Shown one piece after another: positions 1 through 8,340 of a DNA stretch of 16,203 nt. The first letter of the stretch is position 1, and each line of letters begins with the position of its first letter. Where the stretch lies: positions 1 to 16,203 of the forward strand of contig JBDTQB010000080.1 in NCBI GenBank assembly GCA_039932395.1, written 5' to 3'. This stretch comes from JAGNNV01 sp039932395 (lineage in GTDB: Bacteria > Acidobacteriota > Vicinamibacteria > Fen-336 > JAGNNV01). The position numbers and the translations under genes are program-made. A model generated the notes under the pieces. That model was given only the letters and a program-made list of their open reading frames with translations. It ran no database searches and was not told the origin of the DNA.

Positions 1-479
1 GGCGCCAGGATGTCGATGGCTTCGTGATGCTTTCCGGCTCGGTCGTCGTTGAAGTCATCGTGGAGTTTCTTACCTTCGATGCCTTGCACCGGGATCAAGA
101 GAGCGCGGGCACGCAGCTTGTCGACATCGCTCGTCAGGATAGGAAGGTCAGCGTGCCCGACTTCCGGTGTCGACACGGTGGACGCCTGCGGGAGGAGCTG
201 AGGCGATTCCCCGGGAAGGATGCTGGGGATGGCCTGAGCAATGGGCGGCGACGCGAGAGCTTCCGGCAAAGCGGGAGTTCCTTCCGGGGTGGGGTCAGGA
301 ATCAGTGATTGTTGAGCCACGGGGACAGGTGGTTCCGGGACCGGCGTTTCCGCGGTCGGCTGCATCGTTTGCACGACTCCCGGAAAACGAACGTCCGGCC
401 ACCACACGCGGGTGAGGAAGAAATACGTGCACAGAATCCCGGTAAAGAGTCCGAGGAAGAACGTCGCGAACTTCGCCAA
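1..479 (-). CDS. M23-family peptidoglycan endopeptidase, membrane-anchored (3' end beyond window)
   Basis: The fragment encodes 159 residues from a TTG start. Residues 5-23 form one hydrophobic segment (AKFATFFLGLFTGILCTYFF), probably an uncleaved membrane anchor. Residues about 41-105 are a Pro/Ala-rich linker. The catalytic region begins near residue 125 and contains KHHEAIDILA, which matches the first M23 (LytM) metal-binding motif HxxxD (H152, D156). The second motif (HxH) would lie beyond the left edge. Family role: zinc endopeptidase cleaving peptidoglycan peptide cross-links in the periplasm. TTG is chosen because it is the first possible start after the upstream gene's TAG, keeps the membrane segment, and has GGAG 9 nt upstream; the first GTG (residue 25) would lose the anchor. 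It lies 3 bp after the L,D-transpeptidase gene and is almost certainly co-transcribed. Whether the enzyme is active cannot be judged from this fragment. Confidence 0.85.
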   Translation of the reverse strand, partial: MAKFATFFLGLFTGILCTYFFLTRVWWPDVRFPGVVQTMQPTAETPVPEPPVPVAQQSLIPDPTPEGTPALPEALASPPIAQAIPSILPGESPQLLPQASTVSTPEVGHADLPILTSDVDKLRARALLIPVQGIEGKKLHDDFNDDRAGKHHEAIDILA

Positions 480-482
480 GGA

Positions 483-1406
483 CTAGTTCTCCACCAGTTG
501 GGCGGGGATGCCGGGAGCGACCATGGCCGAGAGCTCTTCAGCGTCCCAGTTCGTCAGGCGGATGCAGCCATGCGACTGGCGCTTCCCAATCAGCTCCGGA
601 GCCGCGGTTCCGTGGATGCCCATGTTCTCCTTCGAGAGATCAATCCACACCACTCCGACGGGACTGTTCGGCCCGGGAGGCAGGACCGCCTTCGACTGTT
701 CCGGCTTCGAATCCCAGAACAGAGCCGGGTTGTAATGAAACGGCGGGTTGTGGCTGACGCCGTTGATCTTCCAGTCGCCGATCGGCAACGGATCCTTGTC
801 GCTCCCCAGTGTGGCCGGGTAGCGCGCCATCACCGCATCCTGATCGTCGAGCGCGGTCACTGATCCATCGGCTTTGTTGACGACCACCTTCGCGGCCTTG
901 CCCAGGGCTGCATGCGCGATGTTCGGCACCTGAATTTCCTCCGACTCCACGAACCGCTTACGCGGGTTGAGGCGCTTCAGCAGGGCCGGACTCGCGTGGA
1001 CTTTTTCCCCGATGCCCTCGATCGCCGACGAGTAGCCGAGAGCCTTGAGCTTCGACTGCTTCATCATGTCTGGCGGGATCTTTACGAACGGTCCCGCGAC
1101 GTCTTGCTTGGTGATCACGTAGGTGGTGAGGATGGGGGCTAAGTCTGTGGCGGCCATCGCATCGGCGAGTGCTACGTTGTCCAAGGTCGCCCCATCTATC
1201 TTGAGCCGTTTGTACGCGTTGGCCGCGGATTGCAGATTGTCGCCGGCCAGGCCGTCGAGTTCGCCAGGAGAGAAATGGGCTCGATCAAGCAGGACCTGCA
1301 GGCGCAGTGTCTGTTCGAACGCCGTGGGCGGCTTCGACTGCACAGGCGCTGGGTGGAGCGGCAAGGCGAACGAAGCGACCGAGATGACGAAGGCGGGAAT
1401 CCACAT
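483..1406 (-). CDS. L,D-transpeptidase (YkuD domain), secreted
   Basis: The 307-residue protein begins with a hydrophobic stretch (MWIPAFVISVASFALPL) that looks like a signal peptide, though it lacks the usual basic N-terminus. A helical region at about 33-70 resembles a degenerate peptidoglycan-binding domain, and 132-162 (GEKVHASPALLKRLNP...IQVPNI) reads like a LysM-type segment. The YkuD catalytic domain spans about 172-304 and has the full signature: H265-G-T, then S278-H279-G280-C281 followed by IRLTN. C281 is the expected nucleophile. Family role: 3-3 cross-linking of peptidoglycan stem peptides, or attachment of proteins to them. ATG 1406 is preceded by only a weak AAGG, but I see no better in-frame start nearby. 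It lies 147 bp downstream of the solute-binding protein gene and directly upstream of the M23 peptidase gene, suggesting a cell-wall remodelling pair. Confidence 0.93.
   Translation of the reverse strand: MWIPAFVISVASFALPLHPAPVQSKPPTAFEQTLRLQVLLDRAHFSPGELDGLAGDNLQSAANAYKRLKIDGATLDNVALADAMAATDLAPILTTYVITKQDVAGPFVKIPPDMMKQSKLKALGYSSAIEGIGEKVHASPALLKRLNPRKRFVESEEIQVPNIAHAALGKAAKVVVNKADGSVTALDDQDAVMARYPATLGSDKDPLPIGDWKINGVSHNPPFHYNPALFWDSKPEQSKAVLPPGPNSPVGVVWIDLSKENMGIHGTAAPELIGKRQSHGCIRLTNWDAEELSAMVAPGIPAQLVEN
489..492 (-). promoter_or_regulatory. Shine-Dalgarno for the M23 gene, inside the end of the L,D-transpeptidase gene
   Basis: GGAG on the minus strand lies 9 nt before the TTG at 479. It overlaps the last codons of the upstream gene, so translation of the two genes is probably coupled. 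This site supports TTG as the M23 start. Confidence 0.55.
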
Positions 1407-1530
1407 GCCTTCGTACAGAGCAAGAGCGGTGCCACAAGCGCGGCCCTGCTGGCAGGCCGCTTGACGTTGATCGTGCTGGATTTGCAGGCTCGGCGCTCCG
1501 AGCGCCGGCCTCTTCGTCTGATTCCGCGCA

Positions 1531-1547
1531 GCCCTTTTTGCAAGGGC
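1531..1547 (-). other. Short hairpin after the solute-binding protein gene
   Basis: GCCCTT (1531-1536) pairs with AAGGGC (1542-1547) around a 5-nt loop, starting 7 bp after the solute-binding protein stop codon. No T-run follows on the minus strand, so this is at best a weak terminator or an RNA-stabilising structure. Confidence 0.35.
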
Positions 1548-1553
1548 GGGCTT

Positions 1554-2438
1554 CTACTTTCCGGCGGGCTTGGTCTTCGTGTCAGAACCCTGACCGTGCT
1601 TCGTGAGGATCCGTTCCAGCTCGCCCGACTTGCGGAGTCCGTCGAGGTAGGCGTCGAGAGCCGGTTTCAGGTCGCTGCCCTTGCGGACCGCCACGCCGTA
1701 ACCGGTTTCGTTGACGCGAACCCCCACCTTGAGCGCGCTGTACTGGGCGCTGACGGGCTGGCCCACCGCCGCGCGCGATTCCATCAAGGTGTAGTCGGCT
1801 TCCTTCTCGGCGACCGCGTTGACCCCTTCGAGCACGAACTTGGTGGGCACGATCACCGGACTGAGGTTGAGCGCCTTCAATCGTTCAAGGTGACTTGACC
1901 CATCGATGACCGCGACCTTTTTCCCCTTGAGATCCCCAATCGACTTGATCTTGCTGTCGGGGCGCACCGCGGCCACATCCCACTGGAGGATGTAGGGAGT
2001 CGAGAAGTCGGCGGTGACGAGCCGAGCGGGCGTGATCGCGAACGAACTGGCGACGACATCGCCGTCGTGTCGGTCCAGGGCCGGGATCAGACCTCCGTAA
2101 CCTTCGAGTTCGGGGCGAATCTCGAGCGTCACGCCGAGCTTGTCGGCGAAACCCTTCATGAGGTCAAGGTCGATGCCACGGAAGTGCGCGGGATCGTGCA
2201 TGTCCTTCAGACCCACTCCGAGCGAGCGCATCGCTTCGACATCGACCGCCATGAAACTGTCTTCGATGAGTGGGAAGGTGAGCACCACCAGTTTGCCTCT
2301 GGTCTTCACGTCACTCAGATCTCCGGCAAGCGCGCTGCCCGCGAGGAAGGTGAGAGCGGCGGATCCAGCGAGTGCCAGGACGCACGCGCGGCGCCGCCCG
2401 AGGACGTTCGCGAAACGACGGGAGGAGGGATGACTCAT
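1554..2438 (-). CDS. Periplasmic amino-acid-type solute-binding protein (SBP family 3)
   Basis: The 294-residue product has a signal peptide: a basic N-terminus (RR..LGRRR) and a hydrophobic core, with likely cleavage after ALA at 36-38. The mature part has the family-3 ABC solute-binding layout: GIDLDLMKGFADKLG (88-102), DVVASSFAITPAR (127-139, where the arginine normally binds the ligand carboxylate), and GYGVAVRKGSDLKPALDAYL (246-265) with a C-terminal ELERIL helix. About 15 extra residues lie between the first strand and the GIDLDL motif compared with typical members. The ATG at 2438 is preferred over one 54 bp upstream because it has GGAG 8 nt away and puts the signal peptide at the N-terminus. 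No permease or ATPase gene is adjacent, so it is an orphan binding protein; it could serve a transporter encoded elsewhere or act as a sensor. No lytic-transglycosylase domain follows, so it is not MltF. Ligand unknown. Confidence 0.9.
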   Translation of the reverse strand: MSHPSSRRFANVLGRRRACVLALAGSAALTFLAGSALAGDLSDVKTRGKLVVLTFPLIEDSFMAVDVEAMRSLGVGLKDMHDPAHFRGIDLDLMKGFADKLGVTLEIRPELEGYGGLIPALDRHDGDVVASSFAITPARLVTADFSTPYILQWDVAAVRPDSKIKSIGDLKGKKVAVIDGSSHLERLKALNLSPVIVPTKFVLEGVNAVAEKEADYTLMESRAAVGQPVSAQYSALKVGVRVNETGYGVAVRKGSDLKPALDAYLDGLRKSGELERILTKHGQGSDTKTKPAGK

Positions 2439-2446
2439 CGGAAGGA

Positions 2447-2450
2447 CTCC
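2447..2450 (-). promoter_or_regulatory. Shine-Dalgarno that fixes the solute-binding protein start
   Basis: GGAG on the minus strand lies 8 nt before the ATG at 2438. The longer ORF's ATG at 2492 would add 18 residues in front of the signal peptide, so the downstream start is favoured. Confidence 0.6.
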
Positions 2451-2554
2451 AGTGCTAGAACAGTAAGGAGACGGTGAGATCCAGCGTACCACGGGGAGTT
2501 TCGCTCGAAAATTTTTCTGACGCGCAATGAAGAGCGAGGTGTGTCCGAGGTCGC

Positions 2555-4009
2555 TCAGTCGCCGGACGTCGCTTGCTTGCGTTGGCTCACCGCGTCGCCA
2601 TCGCCGTTCCTCAAAGTTCTAAACAGCAGTGCGGACAAGGCGGTCAGGCCTCCCAGAGTCAGGAACGCTTGATGGATTCCGTGAACCATCGCCTGGGCAT
2701 CGGCGGCGGCGCGGTTGGGAATGAAGACGGCGGCGGCAAGGGAAGCGGTGGCGACCCCGAAGCTGATGGACATCTGCTGGCTGGTACTCGCGATGGTGCT
2801 GGCCTGGCTGGTATCGAGATCCGGCACGTCCGCGTAGGCCAGGGTGTTCATGCTCGTGTACTGCAACGAGGTCAGGAATCCGTAGCAGAAGACCTGAATG
2901 ACGATCAGCCAGGCGGGTGTCGACACGCTGATCGTCGCGAACAGGGCGATCATGACGCCCAGCGCGAGGGTGTTGGTGATGAGCACGCGTCGATAGCCGA
3001 ATCGGGCCAGGATTCTGGGCATGGTCAGCTTCAGGCTCATCGCGGCGAGCGCCTGCGGCATCATGAGGAGGCCGGATTGCACCGGCGTATAGCCGAGCCC
3101 GACCTGATAGAGCAGCGGGAAGAGGAATGGAATACCTCCGATGCCGAGCCGTGTCCAGAAGCTGCCGAGAATGGCGGATCGAAACGTCCGGACTCGGAAC
3201 AGGGCCACATTGAGGAGAGGATCCGCCAGGCCATGGGTGTGAAGTCCGTAGCCGGTCAGCAGGAGCAGGGACATGAGAAGCAGGCCCAGGATCTCCCGCC
3301 CCCCGAGGGTGTGTTCGCCGAACACTTCAAGGACATAGGACAGCAGGGCCACCCCGGAACCAAAGAGGATCAGCCCGACCAGATCCAGGGGACGTCGCTT
3401 GTCCCCGCGATAGTCGGGCAGGTGGCGGTAAACGAGATACAGGCCCATCAGGCCGATCGGAATGTTCACGAAGAAGATCACGCTCCAGTGGAAGGAGCGG
3501 ATGATCAGGCCGCCCGCGAGCGGACCCAGCATCGGACCAATGAGCCCCGGGATCGCGACGAAGGTCATGGCGCGAATGAGTTCCGACTTCGCGAAGGTAC
3601 GAACCATGGTGAGACGCCCGACCGGCATCATCATCGCGCCGCCCGCGCCCTGAAGAATCCGGCAGGCGACCAGAACGTGAATGTTGTTGGAGATCCCGCA
3701 CAGGAAAGAGCCGAGCGTGAAGACACCGATGGCCGACGCGAAGACCTTGCGCGTGCCGAAGCGATCGGCCATCCATCCGCTGATCGGAATGAAGACGGCG
3801 AGGCTCAGGGTGTAGCTCGACAGCACGGCTTTCATGCTCAGAGGTTCGACGCCGAGTGCGGCCGCGATGGCGGGGACCGCGGTGTTGAGGATGGTGGTGT
3901 CGAGAGACTCCATGAAAAACGCGACCGCCACCAGCCAGGGCAGCATGCGTTTGGTGGATTCGTCCATCTCTCGCCCCACCATATCGAAGCCGGGCGTTTG
4001 GATGGGCAC
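2555..4009 (-). CDS. MFS exporter, DHA2 (EmrB/QacA; MdtD/HsrA-like) family
   Basis: The 484-residue polytopic membrane protein has the drug:H+ antiporter motifs: LDTTILNTAVP (36-46, motif D1), GWMADRFGTRKVF (78-90, motif A), RILQGAGGAMMMPVGR (117-132, motif B) and IGPMLGPLAGG (157-167, motif C). Motif C marks drug exporters. The spacing and the GRLT segment resemble the MdtD/HsrA branch of DHA2. Family role: proton-driven export of small molecules across the inner membrane; the substrate cannot be inferred. Three in-frame ATGs are possible (4009, 3982, 3967). None has an ideal ribosome site: 4009 has GGAG 13 nt upstream, and 3967 has a purine-rich GGGGCGAGAG next to it. Only 41 bp separate it from the divergent phosphodiesterase gene. 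The solute-binding protein gene follows after 116 bp on the same strand. Confidence 0.93.
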   Translation of the reverse strand: MPIQTPGFDMVGREMDESTKRMLPWLVAVAFFMESLDTTILNTAVPAIAAALGVEPLSMKAVLSSYTLSLAVFIPISGWMADRFGTRKVFASAIGVFTLGSFLCGISNNIHVLVACRILQGAGGAMMMPVGRLTMVRTFAKSELIRAMTFVAIPGLIGPMLGPLAGGLIIRSFHWSVIFFVNIPIGLMGLYLVYRHLPDYRGDKRRPLDLVGLILFGSGVALLSYVLEVFGEHTLGGREILGLLLMSLLLLTGYGLHTHGLADPLLNVALFRVRTFRSAILGSFWTRLGIGGIPFLFPLLYQVGLGYTPVQSGLLMMPQALAAMSLKLTMPRILARFGYRRVLITNTLALGVMIALFATISVSTPAWLIVIQVFCYGFLTSLQYTSMNTLAYADVPDLDTSQASTIASTSQQMSISFGVATASLAAAVFIPNRAAADAQAMVHGIHQAFLTLGGLTALSALLFRTLRNGDGDAVSQRKQATSGD

Positions 4010-4050
4010 CGGCGGTCTCCAGAGTCCGAGGGGCCGGATAAGCTCGTCCC
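4010..4050. promoter_or_regulatory. Short divergent intergenic region between the MFS and phosphodiesterase genes
   Basis: Only 41 bp lie between the two divergent start codons. No clear promoter pair is visible in it. If 4009 is the true MFS start, both promoters must overlap coding sequence; a GGATAAG stretch about 9-15 nt before the ATG at 4051 could be a -10 element. The crowding also hints that the real MFS start may be 3967 or 3982. Confidence 0.3.
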
Positions 4051-5016
4051 ATGATCACTCGAAAGCTCGCCACCGTTATCGCCCTGGCCGTCGTGTCATC
4101 TTCCCCTTCCGCCTTCGCGGCGGACTCGCAACCAGCCGCGAAGTTCGACCTCCAGGCTCACCGGGGTGGCCGAGGCCTCTGGCCTGAGAACACGCTCGCG
4201 GCGTTTGAAGAGGCGATGAAGCTCGGCGTCACGACCCTCGAGCTCGATTGCGCGGTCACGAAGGACGGCGTAGTGGTCATCAGCCACGACGCCTTGCTCA
4301 GCCCCGACATCACGCGCGACGCGACGGGCGAGTACATCACCGTGCACGGTCCGTCCTTCTTCTCGATGAGCTACGCCGACACTCAACGCTATGACGTGGG
4401 TCGCCTCAAGGCTGGCACGCCGTATGCCGAGGGCCAGCCTGACCAGAAGGCGGTGGACGGGCAACGCATCCCGCGTCTCATCGATGTGTTCAATCTCGTC
4501 AAAAAGAGCGGCAACACCGAGGTTCGTTTCAACATCGAGACCAAGGTCTCTCCCGCGAAGCCCGACGAGACTTTGCCGCCGAAAGAGTTCACCGAGGCGG
4601 TGGTGAAGGTGATTCGCGAAGCGAAGATGGAGAAGCGCTCGGTCGTTCAGTCGTTTGACTTCAGGACGCTCGATGTTGTCCACAAGATGGCGCCGGAGAT
4701 TGAGACCTCCGCCTTGACCAGCCCGAGGCCAGGCGGTGACAAGGATGATTCCGAAGGATCCGTTCTGAAAAGAGTCAAGGCCAGCGGTGCTTTGACCTGG
4801 TCGCCTAACCACATCAACCTCACCAAGGCGCAGGTTGACGAGGCGCATCGTCTCGGCCTTGTCGTCCTGCCGTGGACCATCAATGAGCCCGCCGACCTGG
4901 ACCGGATCATCGGCTGGGGTGTCGATGGAATCATCACCGACCGTCCCGATCGTCTGCGCGACGCGCTGCGCAAGGCCGGCCGCCCCTTGCCCAACCCGAC
5001 ACGGCCGCGGACTTAA
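4051..5016 (+). CDS. Secreted glycerophosphodiester phosphodiesterase
   Basis: The 321-residue protein starts with a signal peptide (MITRKLATVIALAVVSSSPSAFA, likely cleaved after AFA at 21-23). The mature chain is a GDPD TIM barrel with the expected catalytic and metal-binding motifs: AHRGG (H37, R38), PENT (45-48), ELD (64-66) and SHD (78-80). The C-terminal LPWTINEP...GVDGIITDRPD is typical of the last barrel strands. Family role: metal-dependent (often Ca2+) hydrolysis of glycerophosphodiesters from lipids to sn-glycerol-3-phosphate and an alcohol; the signal peptide places it in the periplasm. The many aligned active-site residues suggest an active enzyme. The length fits secreted GlpQ-type proteins. 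There is no good Shine-Dalgarno within 12 nt of the ATG. No glycerol-3-phosphate uptake genes are adjacent. Confidence 0.93.
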   Translation: MITRKLATVIALAVVSSSPSAFAADSQPAAKFDLQAHRGGRGLWPENTLAAFEEAMKLGVTTLELDCAVTKDGVVVISHDALLSPDITRDATGEYITVHGPSFFSMSYADTQRYDVGRLKAGTPYAEGQPDQKAVDGQRIPRLIDVFNLVKKSGNTEVRFNIETKVSPAKPDETLPPKEFTEAVVKVIREAKMEKRSVVQSFDFRTLDVVHKMAPEIETSALTSPRPGGDKDDSEGSVLKRVKASGALTWSPNHINLTKAQVDEAHRLGLVVLPWTINEPADLDRIIGWGVDGIITDRPDRLRDALRKAGRPLPNPTRPRT

Positions 5017-5030
5017 CGCCGATTTGATGC

Positions 5031-5058
5031 TTGGCCCCTGTGGGGGATGAGGTACAGT
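5031..5058 (+). promoter_or_regulatory. Possible sigma70-type promoter of the TonB-dependent receptor gene
   Basis: TTGGCC (5031-5036) and TACAGT (5053-5058) are separated by 16 nt and each matches 4 of 6 consensus bases. The spacer holds a small CCCC-TGT-GGGG inverted repeat. The start codon lies 42 nt beyond the -10-like box with a good Shine-Dalgarno between, so the position is plausible. This is pattern matching only. Confidence 0.35.
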
Positions 5059-5089
5059 CCCGCCACTGTCGCACCCGTATTCCCCCCCA

Positions 5090-5095
5090 AGAGGA
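5090..5095 (+). promoter_or_regulatory. Shine-Dalgarno that fixes the receptor start
   Basis: AGAGGA ends 5 nt before the ATG at 5101. That ATG begins a classic signal peptide. The ORF also has an ATG at 5047, but this would add 18 residues in front of the signal peptide and overlap the likely promoter. Confidence 0.6.
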
Positions 5096-5100
5096 CTCCC

Positions 5101-8100
5101 ATGAGAAAAACACTTGCCTTGCTGTTTGCTGCCTTCACGGCGCTTGCGCTGCCGGCGGCAGCCCAGTTTGAAACCGCGACCGTGCTCGGAACGGTGCATG
5201 ACAAGTCCGGCGCGGTGACGCCCGGCGTCACCGTTACCCTCTTGAATCTCGACACCGGCGCCACCCAGAACAAGGTGACCGACGGAAGCGGCGGCTACGA
5301 ATTCTTCACGGTGCGCCTCGGCACCTACAAGGTGACGGCGACCCTTGACGGCTTCGCGCCATCGTCGGTCGACAAACTGCGCGTGGGCGTCGGCGCCCGC
5401 CAGCGCGTCGATCTCGTTCTCTCACCGGGAGGCTTGAGCGAAGCGGTGGAAGTCACGGCCGACGTGAACCCGCTGGAAAAGGACTCCTCGCAGCGCGGTC
5501 AGGTGATCACGCATGACCAGGCGGTCGCTCTTCCTCTGAATGGGCGCGACTATTCGTCTCTTGCCCTCCTCACCACCGGCGTCCGCCAGTCGGCCATCGG
5601 CACGGGCAGCAGCTCGACGCTGCGCGAAGGTTCGTTCAACGTCAACGGCTTGCGCAGCACGTTCAACAACTTCCTCTTGGACGGGATCGACAACAACGCG
5701 TACGGCACCTCCAACCAGGGTTTCTCGAACCAGGTCATGCAGCCGCCTCCCGATGCTCTCGCCGAGTTCAAAGTCGTCACGAACAACATGAGCGCCGAGT
5801 ATGGCCGCGCGGGTGGCGCCACCATCAACGTCGCGTATCAAAGCGGCGGCAACGACTTCAAGGGCTCCCTGTGGGAGTTCTTCCGAGATACCAAGCTGAA
5901 CGCCACCGGATTCTTCAAGCCGGCCAACGGTGAGAAGCCGCCCCTGCGCCGCAATCAGTTCGGCGGTGTCGTGAGCGGACCGATCATCAAGAACAAGGCG
6001 TTCTTCCTCGTCGACTATGAGGGCTTCCGCCAGAACCGCAAGTCGGTCGCGTTCGGGACCATTCCGACCGCCGCCCAGCGCTCGGGCGTTCTCTCGGTCG
6101 CGGTCCGCAATCCGATCACCGGTGAGACGTATCCCGCCGGCACCCGCATCCCGATGACGTCCTTCGCGGCGAAGGTTTTGGGCGGCATCCCCGATCCCAC
6201 CAATGTGAACGCGGCGAGCAACTATCAGATCCTCCAACAGTTCACCAACGAGAACAACAAGTACAACGGCAAGGTCGACTATCAGGTGAATCCGAGTCTT
6301 CGCGCGTTCGCGCGCTACGGCTATCGCAAGTCGGACATCTTCGACCAGCCGCTCCTTCCCCTGCCTTCGGGCGGCGCGGGCAACGGTCTGACCTACACGA
6401 CGAACAAGCAGTTCGCCACTGGCCTCACCTGGACGAAGAGCGATCACGAACTCGTCGAGTTCCGCTTCGCCTGGTCTCGCACGGTTGCCGGCAAGAACCC
6501 TCCGGGTCTGAATACCGCGAGTGCTCTGGCGGACTACGGCATCAGCGGTCTGCCCGACGACCCCCGCGTTTCCGGCGGTCTTCCCACCCAGCTCACCACC
6601 GGCTTCGCCGACCTCGGCCGCCAGGCGACCAACCCTCAGTGGCAGTATCCGACGGTGTTCAACCCGAAGCTCAACTACACCCGCAGCGCCGGCAAGCACT
6701 CCTTGAAGTTCGGCGTGGAGTTCCAGCACATCGAGACCGAAGTCCAGGACGTGAACCCCCTCTACGGCCGCGACACCTACAGCGGGCAGTTCAGCCGTCC
6801 CACCGGAGCCGCCGCGAGCAACCTCTACAACCTCTCCGACTTCATGTTCGGTCTGCGCAGTCAGTACGCGCTGACTAACTTCTTCGTCGCGAACATGCGT
6901 CAGAACCTCTACTTCGGCTACGTGCAGGATGACTTCAAGGTCAACGACAAACTGACCCTGAATCTCGGCGTTCGTTATGAGTACGCGACCCCGCAGTGGG
7001 AGCGCGACAACAACGCCACCAACTACGATCCCTCGACGAAGACCCTGATCAAGGCGACGAACGAGGACAAGTACCTCGTGAATCCCGACAAGAACAACTT
7101 CGGTCCGCGCCTTGGCTTTGCCTACGTGCTCGATCCGAAGACGGTCGTTCGCGGAGGATTCGGCATTGCGTACATCCACTTCCATCGTGCCGGCGGCGGA
7201 AACCTGCTCCCCATCAATGGTCCTCAGGTCATCACCGCCGTCGTGTCGCAGAGCAATCCTCTGGATCCGAACTTCCGCACCACCCAGCAGGGTTACCCCA
7301 CCGACCTCACGAATCCGAGCAAGTTCAATCCCCTCGTTGCCAACATCACCTACGTTCCTCGCGACAACAAGACCACGTCGATCCAGAGCGTCTTCCTCTC
7401 GGTTCAGCGCGAACTCGTGAAGAGCGTGGTGGTCGACCTTGCGTATGTCGGGAACCAGACGAAGGACTCGTTGCTCTTCGCGAACTACAACCAGGGCCGC
7501 CCCAACAATGCGGCCGGGAGCCTCAGTCTCGCGGCGCGTCGCCCGATTCCTGAGTATGGCGACATCACCTACGCGTTCAACGGCGGCAAGTCGCGTTACA
7601 ACAGCTTCCAGATGCGCGTCGAAGGCCGTCGCGGAAGCCTGACCTTCCTCAGCTCGCTGACGCTCTCAAAGGCAAAGGACAACGGCGCCGGTTCACTTGA
7701 GAATCCGAACGGCAACTTCCCAGCCCCCCAGGACTTCAACAACCTCGATGCCGACTACGGTATTTCGGCGTTCGATCAGCCCTGGAACAGCACCATCAGC
7801 TTGGTCTGGCAGATCCCGTTCATGAAGAACAACAAGTACCTGGGCGGCTGGCAGCTCTCCGCCATCAACAACATGTGGGCGGGCGAGACGGTGACTTTCC
7901 AGTACACGCCCACCGCGGCGGCGACCGTTTCCGGCATCGCGCAGGACTTCCGTGGAGCCAACAACTATCGCCCGAACATCACCTGCAATCCGACGCTTCC
8001 CGCCGATCAACGCACCGTGACCCGCTACTTCGATCCCGCCTGCGTGTCCGTTCCGACCGATCCCAGCCAGCCGTTTGGCAACGCGCCCCGCAACTCGGTC

Positions 8101-8316
8101 CGCGGCGACTCCATCTATCAGCTCGACATGGCGCTCTCGAAGTCGTTCCCGGTCATGAAGAACAACCGGATTGAGTTCCGTCTCGAGGCGTTCAACGTCC
8201 TCAACAAGACGAACTTCCGTGCTCCGTCCGGCAACCGCAGCGCCGCCACGTTCGGCAATATCACGGCGACCTACGATCCGCGGCAGCTTCAGCTCGGCGC
8301 CAAGTTCGCGTTCTAA
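5101..8316 (+). CDS. TonB-dependent receptor with carboxypeptidase-regulatory-like domain (Oar-like)
   Basis: The 1071-residue outer-membrane protein starts with a signal peptide (MRKTLALLFAAFTALALPAAAQ, 1-22). Residues about 24-105 form a carboxypeptidase-regulatory-like beta-sandwich (ATVLGTVHDKSGAVTPGVTV...GGYEFFTVRLGTYKVTATLDGF). A plug-like region at about 120-260 contains LPLNGRDYSSL, FNVNGLRSTFNNFLLDGIDNN and AEYGRAGGATINV, hallmarks of the large acidobacterial receptors. The rest is a long beta barrel rich in alternating aromatic residues, ending in LGAKFAF with the terminal phenylalanine expected for outer-membrane assembly. Family role: energy-dependent uptake of large or complex substrates across the outer membrane; the ligand cannot be read from sequence. 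The gene is complete, without frameshift, and is followed 24 bp later by a strong terminator, so it ends its transcript. No SusD-like partner or dedicated enzyme is next to it. Confidence 0.93.
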   Translation: MRKTLALLFAAFTALALPAAAQFETATVLGTVHDKSGAVTPGVTVTLLNLDTGATQNKVTDGSGGYEFFTVRLGTYKVTATLDGFAPSSVDKLRVGVGARQRVDLVLSPGGLSEAVEVTADVNPLEKDSSQRGQVITHDQAVALPLNGRDYSSLALLTTGVRQSAIGTGSSSTLREGSFNVNGLRSTFNNFLLDGIDNNAYGTSNQGFSNQVMQPPPDALAEFKVVTNNMSAEYGRAGGATINVAYQSGGNDFKGSLWEFFRDTKLNATGFFKPANGEKPPLRRNQFGGVVSGPIIKNKAFFLVDYEGFRQNRKSVAFGTIPTAAQRSGVLSVAVRNPITGETYPAGTRIPMTSFAAKVLGGIPDPTNVNAASNYQILQQFTNENNKYNGKVDYQVNPSLRAFARYGYRKSDIFDQPLLPLPSGGAGNGLTYTTNKQFATGLTWTKSDHELVEFRFAWSRTVAGKNPPGLNTASALADYGISGLPDDPRVSGGLPTQLTTGFADLGRQATNPQWQYPTVFNPKLNYTRSAGKHSLKFGVEFQHIETEVQDVNPLYGRDTYSGQFSRPTGAAASNLYNLSDFMFGLRSQYALTNFFVANMRQNLYFGYVQDDFKVNDKLTLNLGVRYEYATPQWERDNNATNYDPSTKTLIKATNEDKYLVNPDKNNFGPRLGFAYVLDPKTVVRGGFGIAYIHFHRAGGGNLLPINGPQVITAVVSQSNPLDPNFRTTQQGYPTDLTNPSKFNPLVANITYVPRDNKTTSIQSVFLSVQRELVKSVVVDLAYVGNQTKDSLLFANYNQGRPNNAAGSLSLAARRPIPEYGDITYAFNGGKSRYNSFQMRVEGRRGSLTFLSSLTLSKAKDNGAGSLENPNGNFPAPQDFNNLDADYGISAFDQPWNSTISLVWQIPFMKNNKYLGGWQLSAINNMWAGETVTFQYTPTAAATVSGIAQDFRGANNYRPNITCNPTLPADQRTVTRYFDPACVSVPTDPSQPFGNAPRNSVRGDSIYQLDMALSKSFPVMKNNRIEFRLEAFNVLNKTNFRAPSGNRSAATFGNITATYDPRQLQLGAKFAF

Positions 8317-8340
8317 TAATTCGTCCCCCGAGCCGTACCG

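Noticed and set aside
2573..4054. A 493-codon plus-strand open frame antisense to the MFS gene
   Set aside because: It is Gly/Glu/Gln/His-rich with no recognisable motif; the minus strand has all the DHA2 motifs and membrane helices.
5422..7185. A 587-codon minus-strand open frame within the receptor gene
   Set aside because: The translation is low-complexity Val/Glu/Arg-rich, and the opposite strand encodes a clear TonB-dependent receptor over the same bases.
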